Shown here in pieces: positions 23,355 to 36,020 of a stretch of 64,000 bases of DNA (its first letter is position 1; the number at the start of each line of letters is the position of its first letter). Origin of the DNA: Paramecium sonneborni (Eukaryota; Ciliophora; Oligohymenophorea; Peniculida; Parameciidae). Made by a program: the position numbers and the translations under genes. The notes under the pieces were generated by a model. That model was not told where the DNA came from. It did no database searches and saw only the letters and a list, made by a program, of their open reading frames with translations. Where the stretch lies: NCBI GenBank assembly GCA_905182985.1, contig CAJJDN010000004.1, forward strand, positions 109,352 through 173,351, written 5' to 3'.

Positions 23355-24046
23355 TATAACAGAAAACAAATATTGTTAAAATTTTAATTATTAACGTTAA
23401 AAATATAAATTTTTGCTTATAATTTCTATATTTTAATATAAATTAAATATTTCTTTTATCATTCTTCACTTTAATCAAAATGATAAATTATAGATCATTA
23501 TCTTTTTTAATTATAGTTATACTAACACTTAATTTTAATCCATTTCAAATACTCTACTTAATGTTTTCTATAAACCATCCAACAAAAATATTTATATTTC
23601 TCTTAAATATCTCAATAACTCTGATATTATTTATACTAAATTACATTTCATGCATTCATTTCTACTCAATATAAAATAATTAAATAAAAAATTAATATAA
23701 TTTATCATTTTGATATTTATAATTGTCAATAAATCAAATCTTTATATAATTTTTTATAGAAATTATTGAATCCAATCAGTGTATGATACTTCTAATTAAT
23801 CCTCCTATTTAAGAGTGTAAAAAGACATCTAAAAGAACTATTTTATGATAAAATGATGCAATTTAAAAATATTATCATAATTTATCACTTGATTGATTTT
23901 ATTATAAATCTAAAAATTTTACTGTTACTTTTAGACTGGAATTCCAAAAGATAAATAATTCTTAATTTAAGATTTTAAATTCTTATTGACAATTTCATTA
24001 CTAATTTAATTATTACAATTAAAAAATAAAATATATACAATTAAAT
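23355..24046. other. Intergenic; one possible tiny membrane ORF
   Basis: Contains a 77-codon plus-strand frame at 23480-23713 (MINYRSLSFLIIVILTLNF...), almost entirely hydrophobic, with no homology and no promoter evidence. The rest up to the next start at 24047 shows nothing. Confidence 0.35.
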
Positions 24047-27000
24047 ATGTATACGGCTTCTAAATAGAAATTTATTAAATTTTCGGCTGTGTTAGAATAG
24101 TGGATAAAAACTACGTATTTGTTAAACTAGCAATAAAAATGCCCTGATGTGGTGTAATATTTAGTTTTCAGTCTAGCATTATTTTAACCTTATTATTTCA
24201 GAAAATAAATTGAAGTCAATGAAAACATTATTTATAAGATTTTGGAAATATTTGTAAGACCAGACATCATTATAATCCAAAATGGATATTTTGATGGAGA
24301 ATTTTACATCATTTTATTGATAATTTCAATTATTCAAAAAATTATATTCATTCTTATTTGCTTGCTCAACTCTTTTTATGAAACATACTTTATAAAAGTC
24401 TTATAAAAGGATTTAATATAGTATATACTTTAAATAATGGCTTATTACTAATGTTTTTTGGGAATATATTTTATTTTACCCATAACCAGGATTTTTGTAT
24501 ATAGTTTTTATTAATCAATACAGGAAATCAATTTAGGTATTAACTCATCAATATCAAAATCTTTTCTTTGTATGTTAGGATTTGTAATATACACAATTGA
24601 CACAATATATTTAATGAAAATAGATCATCACCCCACTTCTTTCAAAACACTTAAATGCAAATAATTTTAGATTTCTAATTATGATTATTATATCCTCAAA
24701 ATAAGACTACTTTAAGTCATTATTGCAGATTAGATTGAATCTGTTTACTTACAATAAATCTAATAAATTATTATAATACTCTTATCTTTACTGTAAGTTA
24801 TCAATTAAATAAGAAATTGTGGTTTTATATATGAAACACAAAAACAAATATTCTTAATTTGTTAAGCATTTTTATTTATGACAGGAGTTTATAATATATT
24901 AATTTACAGTGATGTAAATGATTAGGATGTTTAATTAATGTTTTTTATAACTATTCCAACAATTATATATATCTTATTTAGATTTTAGGAGTAACAAGAT
25001 AATGAGCATTTTATAGCTCTTTTCTTACATAAAAGTAAAGATTCTTAATAAATGTTAAATTTGAATATTAATTAAATTCTTTATTAACTAGTGAGAATAT
25101 TAAATAATTGTGATTGTGTTTCGAATAATAAGATTTTCAAATAATCATTGATATACTATCAACATAAAAGTAAGTGCAAGAAAGCTTCTTGTGTTTGTGA
25201 GTTTGACTATAATATAACAGAGAGTACATAAATTAATGCTACAACAAGCTTAATGATAAATAATTTTATGAAATCTTAATATAAACAATTAATCAAGAAG
25301 CTCTTTTTAACTAAAATGAAAAATTCAGTGAAATAAGATTTACTAATCTCAACAGCTATTCTTCTTCATGACTTTAATCAAATGATGATTTCTTTGTAAA
25401 TTCTTAGTTAATTGAAAAAATCAAAAGACAATAAGATTTTTAATGTATCATTTCTATATAATTTTATGAAGTATTTTATTTATTTAATTTAGTTAGAAAG
25501 ATAATAAGGAAAATGAATAAACAAAGATTAGAATAATGTTATCAATTATAGAATAGGTTTAAATAAACTTAGTTTTATAGTAATCAAGAATCAAATTTGA
25601 AGCAAATTTAGGAACATCACTTAGAGCAGCAAATCAAACTTTAGTAAGACAATATTTAAATGAATTTTTGATTAGTTAAACAAATTAATAAGATTTAATT
25701 ATTGGAATGAAAGAATGTGTAAAATTAAAAATTTAATTTTATGAAATTTTAGATTCAGATTCTGGATTTACTTTTACTTAACTATTTAAAAAGCTCAAAG
25801 AAACTTCAAAATATTTGTTAAAAATTGAAAAATAATTTTATCAATTGTTTAATATAGCTCCAGATTTGTCTCTACAAAAATCATTCTGTTATTTTGAGTC
25901 ATAAATTATGAATAACTTGCTTGCAGCATTTAAGGTTAAATAATCAGAATTAAATTTAAAAGAAAATTAAATAAAGTATAGAGGTATTAAAGATTTAAAC
26001 CATTCTGCTGATGTTAATTCATATATCTTATTATCGGTAGATGAAAATTTTAGAACCTTTAGCATCATTTAAACATCCCAAAATTTTTTTAAATTATTTG
26101 GAATGTAATTTGATCTATCAACATATAATTTTAGTGATATAATTCCTTAGTTTTATGCAAAGTATCATGAAAATTCAGTGTAAAATTTTTTTCATACAGG
26201 TTAAAATAAGTTTTACAGAAATTTTAATTATACATTTATCAAAAGTCATAATGGATTGCTAAAATAAGTGAGCTTATGTATAGATAATACATAAATTTTT
26301 AAAATTGATAAGTTTATATTTGTTGGTCTTCTTCAAAGTGTAAATACAGAACTTCCTATTTTAGTTGTTGATGCATAAACATAAATAGTATCTTTTACTA
26401 GTAAAATTCTGTAAGCATTTGGAATAAACGAATTTTATCAAAAATAATTAATTGAGGATGGTGTATTGCATTAAATAGGAATATTAACAATAATTCCTTA
26501 TTTTAATATGTTATTAAAAAATGAAATCAATACTGATATTGCAAATACGTTTTGTTTCTTTCTTAAACCTTAATATAGTTCAGAAACAATTTTAACATAA
26601 TCAAGTGTAAAAAAGGATTCCAACTTCTTTATTTGGAAAAATAGAGATAATATAAATTGTTTTAGTATTGAAATTAAAATTGAAAAAATAAATCTTTAAT
26701 TAGCTAGTTATTTTTAATTAGAATTTATATCAATGAAATAAATTTTGAATAATGATGAGAGGAAGAAAGTTCTTGAATTTTATAAGCCTTGTTTAGGAGA
26801 TACCTCAATTAGTAAGGGATCAAAATGGAAAGGAAAGCATTTAAAAATAATGAGTATATTGTCATTTAGGTAAGAGAGAAAAAAAAATACTTTGAAATAA
26901 TAAGATTCTAATTTGAAATAAAGTATATTAATAAATTCCAACAAAGGATAAACTAAAAATTTGAATCAATCATCTATTATACAATAAAATTAAAGTTTAT

Positions 27001-29070
27001 CTAATTTATTAAGTAGTAAAACGAGAAATGAATAAGAATTTTTTAAATCTTTTAATAAATCATTTGTTGAAAGTGATATTTAAAATAGTTAAGTCGAAAA
27101 AGAAGAGCATTCGCCAGATAAAAAAAAAAATAAAGAACAAAATAATACAAGATTAAATTAGTAAGTAGAAAGAATAGGATAATAATCCTCAAGTGTTGCA
27201 GGCTTTTATAGACCATTTTATTACAATAGATATTATTTATTAGAAAAAATGAGCGAAAAAAAGAATCCTAAAAAAATCGATTCTTTTCTATTTTTTTTTA
27301 TAGGACAGAGTTTAATATTTTTTATATTTTCTTCTCTTGTTATGATTAATATGACTACTGATATGATTTTTATTATAGATAATATTGAAATGGCATCATT
27401 GCATGCTAGTATAATGGGACCACATGATTTATTTTTTTCAATGAGAGTCACTGTATCATCTTATTAATAAATGTATAGAGAGGGATTCTTAAGTGAAAAT
27501 TAAGTAATTTAATTAACAGATCCTTATTATATCAATATAAGATCAGGCTATTTAGAATTGAAAGAGAGTTTCTATAAATAATTAAGAAATGTGTATTTGT
27601 AAGAATTTTTTTCAGATATTGAATTAAATCTAAGATTTATGGAAGAAAATGAAAAATAATTGTATAATATGACTACAAGTTTTAGAGAATCTTTATTGAC
27701 TATTTTATAATATTAGTATGATCATATGAGAACAATTGAATAAAGATAAAGCACATCAGGTAAACCTTGTTAAATTTTCTTAATGGCTAATTATTTTGTT
27801 TTACATGACAAAGTTGAAATGATTACACAAGAAATATAAAGATGGTTAATAGAAACTAAAGATGCAACTGATAATAAAGGCTAGATTTTTTGGATTATAC
27901 TATAAGTATTATTGATAGTTTTTGGGTTAATTGGATTATTTAATTTTAATTTGTACATAAAATATTATGATTAGTTTTTACTAATTTTTAATGAATTTAA
28001 TAAAAAATAAATCTATGAATAATTAAATAGATACGATTTTATATACTAATAGTTATAATAAAATTAAGATGAAATTTTAAAATATAATTTTGATGTAGAA
28101 TTAAATGAGTAAGAAAAATCTTAATCTTAATATGGAAGGGGTAAAACACATCATTTTAAACTCTTGAATAGAAATAGATAATAATTATCAAGGTTTTACG
28201 TTTACTCAATCATAATTTTTATTACCCTTGTTTATTTAATATACACAAGTGTAATTTATTATAAACAAGCGACTTTTTTAACTAAATATAATGATACTGT
28301 ATTATTGTATAAAATGATTTAAGATCTTAAACTAAAAAGTGGAAGTATTTATTTATTTAAAGAAATCAGTCTTCGATGGAATAATTTTACTTTTTTAACT
28401 TAAAATGAAAGAGATATCTTATATGAATACATTGATTAATCACATAAGATAATGAGTCAATATATTCTACTTTCTTCAACTTTTGATTCATCATAATATT
28501 TAGTTGGAAATAGGTTTACTGAAAAATTTGTAGATATTTAAAAAAATATTATTTGTATAGAAATTCTAGATGTAAAATTATATTTTATTTTCAGTAATTG
28601 GAAGAATTTATGCAATTTTATTGTGATAAATCATTTGAAGGTACCCTCTTGAAAGGGCTAATATAAAGTTTAAATTATATTTCGAACTCAATAAAAGTTT
28701 AATAATAGATTAATAACTTTACTAAAAGAATAGAAATTTAACTGTATGAATAAGAAGGATCACAAATAATTACTAGATCATTTTTTGGTTTATCTAACTT
28801 ATTTTTAGAAAGTGTGAAAGACACTTGCAATGAATTAAATAATTTTTTGATTGTAAGAATATTATTTAATATTAGTATTTCTCTCTAACTTATTTGATAA
28901 TATCTGCTTTTCTAATTATTTTCATCAAGTAAATATATAGATAATATTTAATAAATGAATACCATGAAATAAGATAATCATTATATTTGATACCAAAAGA
29001 ATCAATACTATATGATGAATCTTTAGAAAGATATCTCAGAGAAATAGCACTTTATTAAGGTTTAATTTGA
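24047..29070 (+). CDS. Large multi-membrane TmcB-like protein with PAS-like region, copy 1
   Basis: A 1,651-residue protein starting MYTASKQKFIKFSAVLEQWI. Eight or so hydrophobic helices (for example IILLIISIIQKIIFILICLL) come first. A soluble Cys/His segment, YYQHKSKCKKASCVCEFD, follows; it is the signature of the ciliate TmcB/TmcC-like family. Next is a PAS-like sensor domain (around SADVNSYILLSVDENFRTFS and KIDKFIFVGLLQSVNTEL). The C-terminal half has more helices, including GPHDLFFSMRVTVSSYQQ and FEGTLLKGLIQSLNYIS. Introns: 25471-25492 (TAG), 28572-28594 (CAG acceptor) and 28853-28875 (TAG). The family is expanded in ciliates; a membrane receptor or sensory role is inferred. A paralog follows 56 bp downstream in the same direction. 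Confidence 0.8.
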
Positions 29071-29126
29071 TTTATAGACATAAATATATTAAATAATTAA
29101 TCAATATTCAAACAATAAAATAAAAA

Positions 29127-32100
29127 ATGTTGTAAAAATAATTGGGTTAAAATTCGTCTTTATATGACCTATGGGTCATGACTGCAATTTTTGTGAGAGG
29201 ATAATTTGTTTGTTCATAAGCCATCGAAATTTGTTTACTGATAATTAACTCGCTTTAAACCTTAATTATGGCAATTCATCCAACATTTACACTAATTAAA
29301 GACTTTCAAGTAAATTCCTCTCCAGATCTAATATACACCTTTATTATTAGAACAGAGATTTATATTCTAATTAATTATAATTTATAGGAAGAACTAATTT
29401 ATTTATTTATTTTGGCAGTGGTGTTCATCAGTAAAATTGGGTTTATTATTTTAATGTTTATGATAAAAAATAATTATCACTCTGATAAATTTGTGTAATA
29501 AATTTAGCATTATATACCTTTACAAATTTTTGTGAGAATTCAAAGTTATTATTAACAATTACTTTGTCCAGTATTTATTATTCCATTTAACACTATCATA
29601 TTATTGTCTATTAAAAAAAGTTTTTATTTGATCGAATTAAATTAACCCATATAATATGTGAATTTAGCATTTGCAATTATTACATTCATAATTTTACAAA
29701 TAGATTAAATATTGATTTGTTCCATTAATAAACAACCAATTACATTTAAAATGAAACCTATGGACAGATTAAAAGTTACAGAATCCCATTTTATTATTTA
29801 TATTTTTTCTACTATCTCCGTCATATTGTTTACTTTAATGTAAGATAATTAATCAATTAGAATTATTTAATACATTTTGATTTTTGTAATATAAGTAGTT
29901 TCCATCAGAAATTAATTTAAAAATTCAATTTATATTTATAGATATCAAGAAATTATACTTTATTCGGGTTGTCTCTTTTAATTACTTTACTGCATACTTT
30001 AATTTATTGATAATTTTAATCAAACCATTAATTAAACATTCCTATTACTTGTAATAACTCCACTTATGTTAGTATACATTCTTTCAAATATTAATCGTAG
30101 AAAGACTTAAGATTTTCTACTATTTTTTAAATCATCAAATACACCTGATATATAAATTATAATGAATACATTAGTCAATATACTTAATAAATGTGACATT
30201 AATGAAAATTATGTTGCAATAAGATCTTCTTTAATCAACTACTATCATTCCAAATAATGTCTATAAAAACAATGTTCTTGTTCAACTACTTTCTATATAG
30301 CAGAACCAAGATAAGCAAATGCTATAACAGGACAAATATTTAGAAGTTTTATTTATGAAAAAATATCTCAAATTAAAAAGGCTATTTATAAGAAAAATTC
30401 AAAATTTTATTGTAATTAAGAATTACTTGTTTAATATGCTATATTTCTAAATGATTTTGGTTGGACTATGTTAGCTGCTAAAGCTTTCAATAAAATATTA
30501 ATAAATGATACTATCAATCCGTCTAATAATAAAAATTTAAATCTTGAATTTGATAAAACTTCTATTCAAAAAATTAAAAAAGAACTAACCATAAAATCTA
30601 CAACTTTATAATATAAGAAGTTTAAATCATTAGACTCAGAAAAAGAGAAATAAAATGCTAACGAAATGAAATTATATTTTAAAATTAGTTTAGGAATTAT
30701 TGATAGAGCAAGAACTATTCAATTATTTAATTAAACTAAATGGAATCTCAAAGCTTCATTTGGTTCATCATTATAAGCAGCCTAATAAACATAAATCTCA
30801 GACTCTATAAATCAATATTTACATTATGAATTTATTATTTAAAAAATTAAAGAAATCATTGTTGATTTAATAAATTAAAAAGTTTCCATTTTCTAAGAAT
30901 TAATTAAGGAACAATAATAATTTGATTTTAAAAAAACTCTTAAAAAAACTAATGAACTTTGCAGCAATCTCTATATAACCGAGAATTTCATTAAAGCTTA
31001 ATTTAATAAATTCCCAAGTATTAGATTATAGAAGGCATTAACTTTCTTTTTGGCAGAATTGTACAGTAATTTTATTGAGGCTAATAAAGTCTATAATCAA
31101 TCTATTAATGTAGATTTAAAATTTATTTAAAATAATCATTCTGCATTAAATTTAACGCAATAGTAGAGTGCATATGTAATATTATCTCTAAATGAAGATT
31201 TAAAACATTTAGAAGTTCAAACTATCTCAAATTAAATGCTTAATTTGATAGGAAAACCAAAATAAGTAAATACATGTTTTCCAGAAATATTACCACTATT
31301 CTTTTATTAATATCATCCATTGATGGTTAATAATTTTTTATCAACAGGTAAATCTCGGTATTATAGAAACTTTAGTGCTAATTTTGTCAATGTTCATGAT
31401 TGCTTAGTAAAAGGAATATAATTATGTTATGATACAACATCAATATTTCATCATTCATAATTAGTTTTTGTTGCATTTATATAAGAATTAATTTATGAAA
31501 AATGCTACATCATAGTAGATGGCTTTGATAAAAGCTTTGTTAGTTTATCTTTAAACTTTTTATAGAAAATAGGTTACGATGACAATTTAATTATTAAAAT
31601 GGCGAAACATAAATATTTGAATGATATATCGATTTATAATATATTTCCATCATTTGATTTTGCTTTACAAAAATAACAACAAGATAATAGACTTTTGATT
31701 GAAAAACTATTTTTTTTTGATTATTTAAAAGTAAGAAAATCTACAGTTGTAGAAAATAAAGAAAAAAGAATGTCGAACTTGAATCCAAATATTTGGAAAT
31801 AAAAAGAAAAAGTGTTATCTTTTATAGCTAAACTTAATATCATTGAAAGAAATCATTAGGATTTTTCATATTTTATAATAGAAATTCAAGATATATAATA
31901 ATTAAGTGGCTAGAATAATATATTTTTAGAAGAAGCATATGAATAAGAATCATTAATATCGGGAACATCAAATATTAGTAATAGCTAAAGTTGTGTAATT
32001 AGTTAAATTGATGAGGACCATCCAAATTAAATATATATTCAAGACTTAAATAATTAGGGAACATTATTTTCACCATTAACAACGTTTTTTAATATTCCTG

Positions 32101-34238
32101 GTGATTAAAGTTCTCGTTAAACACAAATGTTAATTAAAGAGACTACTCCAAATAATGCGGTTGAGAATTTAGTAAATTAAAAGGAAATCAATAAATCTTC
32201 TTTATAAATAAAACAGTAGTAATAAGCTTTTTACAATAGCAACTTATCTCATTTAGTTTCTTATTAGGATAGATCATCAATCCGATCAAATTAGAAAGAT
32301 GACCATCATTAAGAATAAATATAATAATAATAATAAGAATTATAGTATGCCTAATCTCAATCATCTGTGGCTAGCATAAATTTATCAGTTAATTATAAAA
32401 AGTACGAATTGGTTGAAAAGATAACTTCATAAAGACCTCCTTTAAAAGTTAATTAATTTATAGGATTTTTATTATTTTAAAATATGATTTAAATGATTTA
32501 TTTCATTATCATTTTAACAATAATGCCATCAGATTTAGATAACAGCATAGTTGAAATTAATATGATTGGACTCCATTCAGATGTAATGGCACCACATGAT
32601 CTTTATTTCTCAATGAGAGTAACTTTATCATCATATTAATAAGCTTTTAGGGAAGGGTTTTTAAATTAAACTTTATTTACTTAACTTACAGATCCTTATT
32701 ATAATAATATCTATCTTGGATATCAAGAATTAAAAAATAGTCTTTATAAATAATTAACTAATCCTTATTTATAACCATTCTATAATGATTATAATATGAA
32801 TATAAAATTCATGAAAGATAATGATACTTAAATAGTCACTGAAAATATGACTTTTAGGGAAATTCTATTAGTTATCTTATAATATTAATTTGCTTATGCT
32901 ATAAAATATGGAAGAAGAGAAAGTCCAAGTGGATCTACTTATTAAGTGTTTCTTTATGCTAATTATTTTGACTTACATGATTTATTAACTTAAATTACTG
33001 AAGAAATATTTATATATTCAAAATCAAGATCAACTAGTGTGAATCAAAAGTGGACAATTTTTTGGTTGATTTCAATCATAATCATAATCAGTACAAGTGT
33101 AATTTCATTTTTCTACTATCATTAATATTTAATTCAATATGATAAATATTTATATCTTATGGATTATTTGCCTTTTGAAATTTTAGAAAATGAAATTACT
33201 AAATAAAAATCTATTATGTCATAGATTATTAATGATGAAAAAATGATATTTGATTACTAATTCAATTTTGATAATTGTTAAAATAAACCAAATAATCCGA
33301 TGTCTAAAAATTCAATCAATAAAAAAAATTAAAAATTAAAAAAAATATTTAAAGCAAGTAGATTGAAACCTGCTATTATGTTATTTATGTTTTGCTCAAT
33401 TTTCGTATCCTTTTCAACATTAGTCGATTAATCAAGTTAAAATTTCTTTGGAAAATATTAATCGACGATAGACTTTTTTAAATTAATTTCGGATTTAAAA
33501 CTTAGATCAGGAAATGTTATAATGTAGAAAGAAATATTTTATAGATGGGTCAATTTTACATATCTTTCAAATTATGATTAAGAAAGATTATATCTTCTTG
33601 TTAATTAAGCGATTTAAATTATGAATCATTATGTTGTGTATGGCAATTCTTTTTAATTTGATAAATTAATTGTTTCTGATACGTTTATTTAGTATTATCA
33701 AAAAGTTGAAACTGAAAATTTATGCGACATATTAACAGATGTATTTTTACTTAATTTATTAGAATTTCAAAAATTTTATGTACAATTAATGCAATTTAGC
33801 CTTTGAAGGAACTTTAAAGCAAGGAACAATTTAAAGTTTAAACTACATTACAAATCTTATAAAAGCAGAATAAGCTATCAATAATTTTACAAAGAGGCTT
33901 ACTTATAATTTATATGAACAAGAAGGCTCATAAGTGATAACTAGAATTTTTATATAATTAAATGAATAATTGTCATAAGGAATTGAAGAAAAAACAAAAA
34001 TTTAGATTTATTTTAGTAAAGTAATTATTTAATATTGATTTAGACTCTTTCAATAATATATCTGATAATTGCATTAGTGGGTTGTTTGTTTGTGGCTAAA
34101 TTATTAAGATAATATTTGATTTTTGAATATTATTTAATAAAGAAAATAGTTAACATTGCTCCATTACAAGTCTTAATTGAAGATGAATCTTATGAAAGAT
34201 AACTAAGATTACTAATACAACAATAAGAAATCGGTTGA
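29127..34238 (+). CDS. Large multi-membrane TmcB-like protein with PAS-like region, copy 2
   Basis: A 1,688-residue tandem paralog of the preceding gene. It starts MLQKQLGQNSSLYDLWVMTA. The order is the same: N-terminal helices, the Cys cluster (NYYHSKQCLQKQCSCSTTF), a PAS-like region, a low-complexity Gln/Ser linker (about 32270-32400), then helices with APHDLYFSMRVTLSSYQQ and FEGTLKQGTIQSLNYIT, matching copy 1. Two introns near the 3' end (33741-33762 and 34021-34043, TAG) sit at the same places as the last two introns of copy 1; the upstream intron of copy 1 has no counterpart. Divergence between the copies is high, so the duplication is old. Function is inferred as for copy 1. Confidence 0.8.
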
Positions 34239-34338
34239 CTCTTTACAATATGATTATACTAATTAATATAAATTACATTTATTCTATTATCATCTAATCA
34301 TCCTATCAAATTTTTTCTCATTTTCTAAAATTGTTGGG

Positions 34339-34717
34339 ATGAAAGAATTTAAGACCTTTAGTTAATTTAACAGAACTAGAGATCTTTCTATAAGAATAAT
34401 AACAAATTTTTGTAAATAAAGATTTAGTCTAGTCTATAAAGGGAAAATGATTTCTATAAAATTATTATAATTTTTTAAAGGTTGAATTGATATCTGGAAA
34501 GTAAAATTTGTTAAACTAAATCGCTTTATTATTATAATAATTAATTTAAGAAATTTTTAATTCTAATAAAATAATTTAAGATACAATTAATATTTAGAGG
34601 CAAAAAGTGCCGAAAAATCCATTTAAAATTGTAAAGGTTTTATAAAATTATGGCATGAAGAAATCTAAACAGTAAATTTTAAGAATGTTATTTATATTAA
34701 GAATTTTTAAATAATGA
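34339..34717 (+). pseudogene. Possible small gene with in-frame TGA
   Basis: Starts MKEFKTF. After a possible 19-nt intron it reads KIFLQEQQQIFVNKDLVQSI, meets a TGA, and continues in the same frame as a convincing helical stretch (NLLNQIALLLQQLIQEIFNS, QRQKVPKNPFKIVKVLQNYG) to a TGA at 34715-34717. It could be a decayed gene, or an intron I cannot place may remove the internal TGA. No family recognised. Confidence 0.35.
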
Positions 34718-34782
34718 GAAGTATTTAACATATATATAAATTTATTTTTACAACAAATATTTGTTTCTCTTTTAATTTAATA

Positions 34783-35961
34783 ATGGGATAAACTTGCAGT
34801 ATAAGCACTTGTTGTTCGAAAGAAGAATTATATACGATAAAAAATTCAAGTAGATCTATTGAAATATAATCTAAAAAATTGAATGTTTCTTACAAAATAA
34901 GCGAAGAAGAAGAAAAATTAGATGAACAAATATAAAAGAAAAAAAGTGATACTGTATTAGAAATGAAATCTTCATAACATAGTAAAGTCTCTATAAAATA
35001 AATCGAAAAGAATCTTACTATGTAAATTAAGAGTTCTTATCTGAATCCTCTTGTTTTGAAAACTATAGGAATAAAGGAGAGAATTAAACTTTCAGTATAA
35101 AACATGCTTATTAGGCAATATAATTATAAAATGGTGCTATGTATGAAGGAGAATGGTTAAATGGAAAGAGAGATGGATATGGAAAGTAATAATGGCCAGA
35201 CGGATCAATTTATGAAGGGGAATGGAAAGATGATAGATCATGTGGAAAAGTAAAAAATTTGGAATAGATTAGGGAAAATTAATTCATGCAGACGGAGATA
35301 TATATGATGGTGATTGGTTAAATGATGCAGCAAATGGTTTAGGAACTTATATTCATATTAATGGAGCTAAATATTAAGGAGAAGTATTTGGTTAATTAAA
35401 TGAAAAAGTGGTTGAATGACTTATAACATGGAAAGGGTACTGAGACTTGGTCTGATGGTGCTAGATATGAAGGAGATTATTATTATGGAAAAAAGAATGG
35501 AAAAGGAAAATTGAATTTTGCTGATGGTTCATGTTATTAAGGTATAAGTTTTATAAACTTAAGGGGATTTTATTGATAATTATATTGAAGGTTTTGGAAA
35601 CTATATATGGCCAGATGGAAGATCTTATGTAGGATAATGGATTTAAAATAAAATGTAAGGATATGGAGAAATTAAATGGAAAGATGGGAGAAAATATAAA
35701 GGAGTTAAATATTTATTTAATTATTAGTTGTATCTAGATGATAAAAAAAATGGAAAAGGAATTTTTTATTGGGAAGATGGAAGAAAATTTATTGGAACTT
35801 GGCTTTAAGGTCAATAAAATGGAGTTGGTATATATTTTTAGTCAGATAATTCATTCAGGATTGGGGAATGGAAAGATGGAAAAAGAATCAAATGGTATAA
35901 TGAAAATGAAATTCACGAACTACAAAATTAGGGTATTCTTGATGATCTTAAAAATTAATGA
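34783..35961 (+). CDS. MORN-repeat protein with lipid-anchor N-terminus
   Basis: A 354-residue protein. It starts [15 protein letters not shown]: Gly-2 in an N-myristoylation context followed by Cys residues suited to palmitoylation, predicting membrane attachment. A charged helical region follows, then about eight MORN repeats: [111 protein letters not shown] and [21 protein letters not shown] proteins with this anchor are typical of ciliate cortex and basal-body membranes. Five introns: about 35098-35117 (20 nt, TAG), about 35250-35272 (TAG), 35384-35408 (AAG), 35542-35563 (AAG) and about 35705-35728 (TAG). Each restores the repeat register. Confidence 0.9.
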
Positions 35962-36020
35962 ACTTTATATTTATTAAATAATTAATACTGGAATTATAAT
36001 TATTTATAATACTAATTCAA

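Noticed and set aside
35240..35280. Frameshift in the MORN gene
   Set aside because: A 23-nt intron ending GATTAG joins the repeats exactly ([12 protein letters not shown]).
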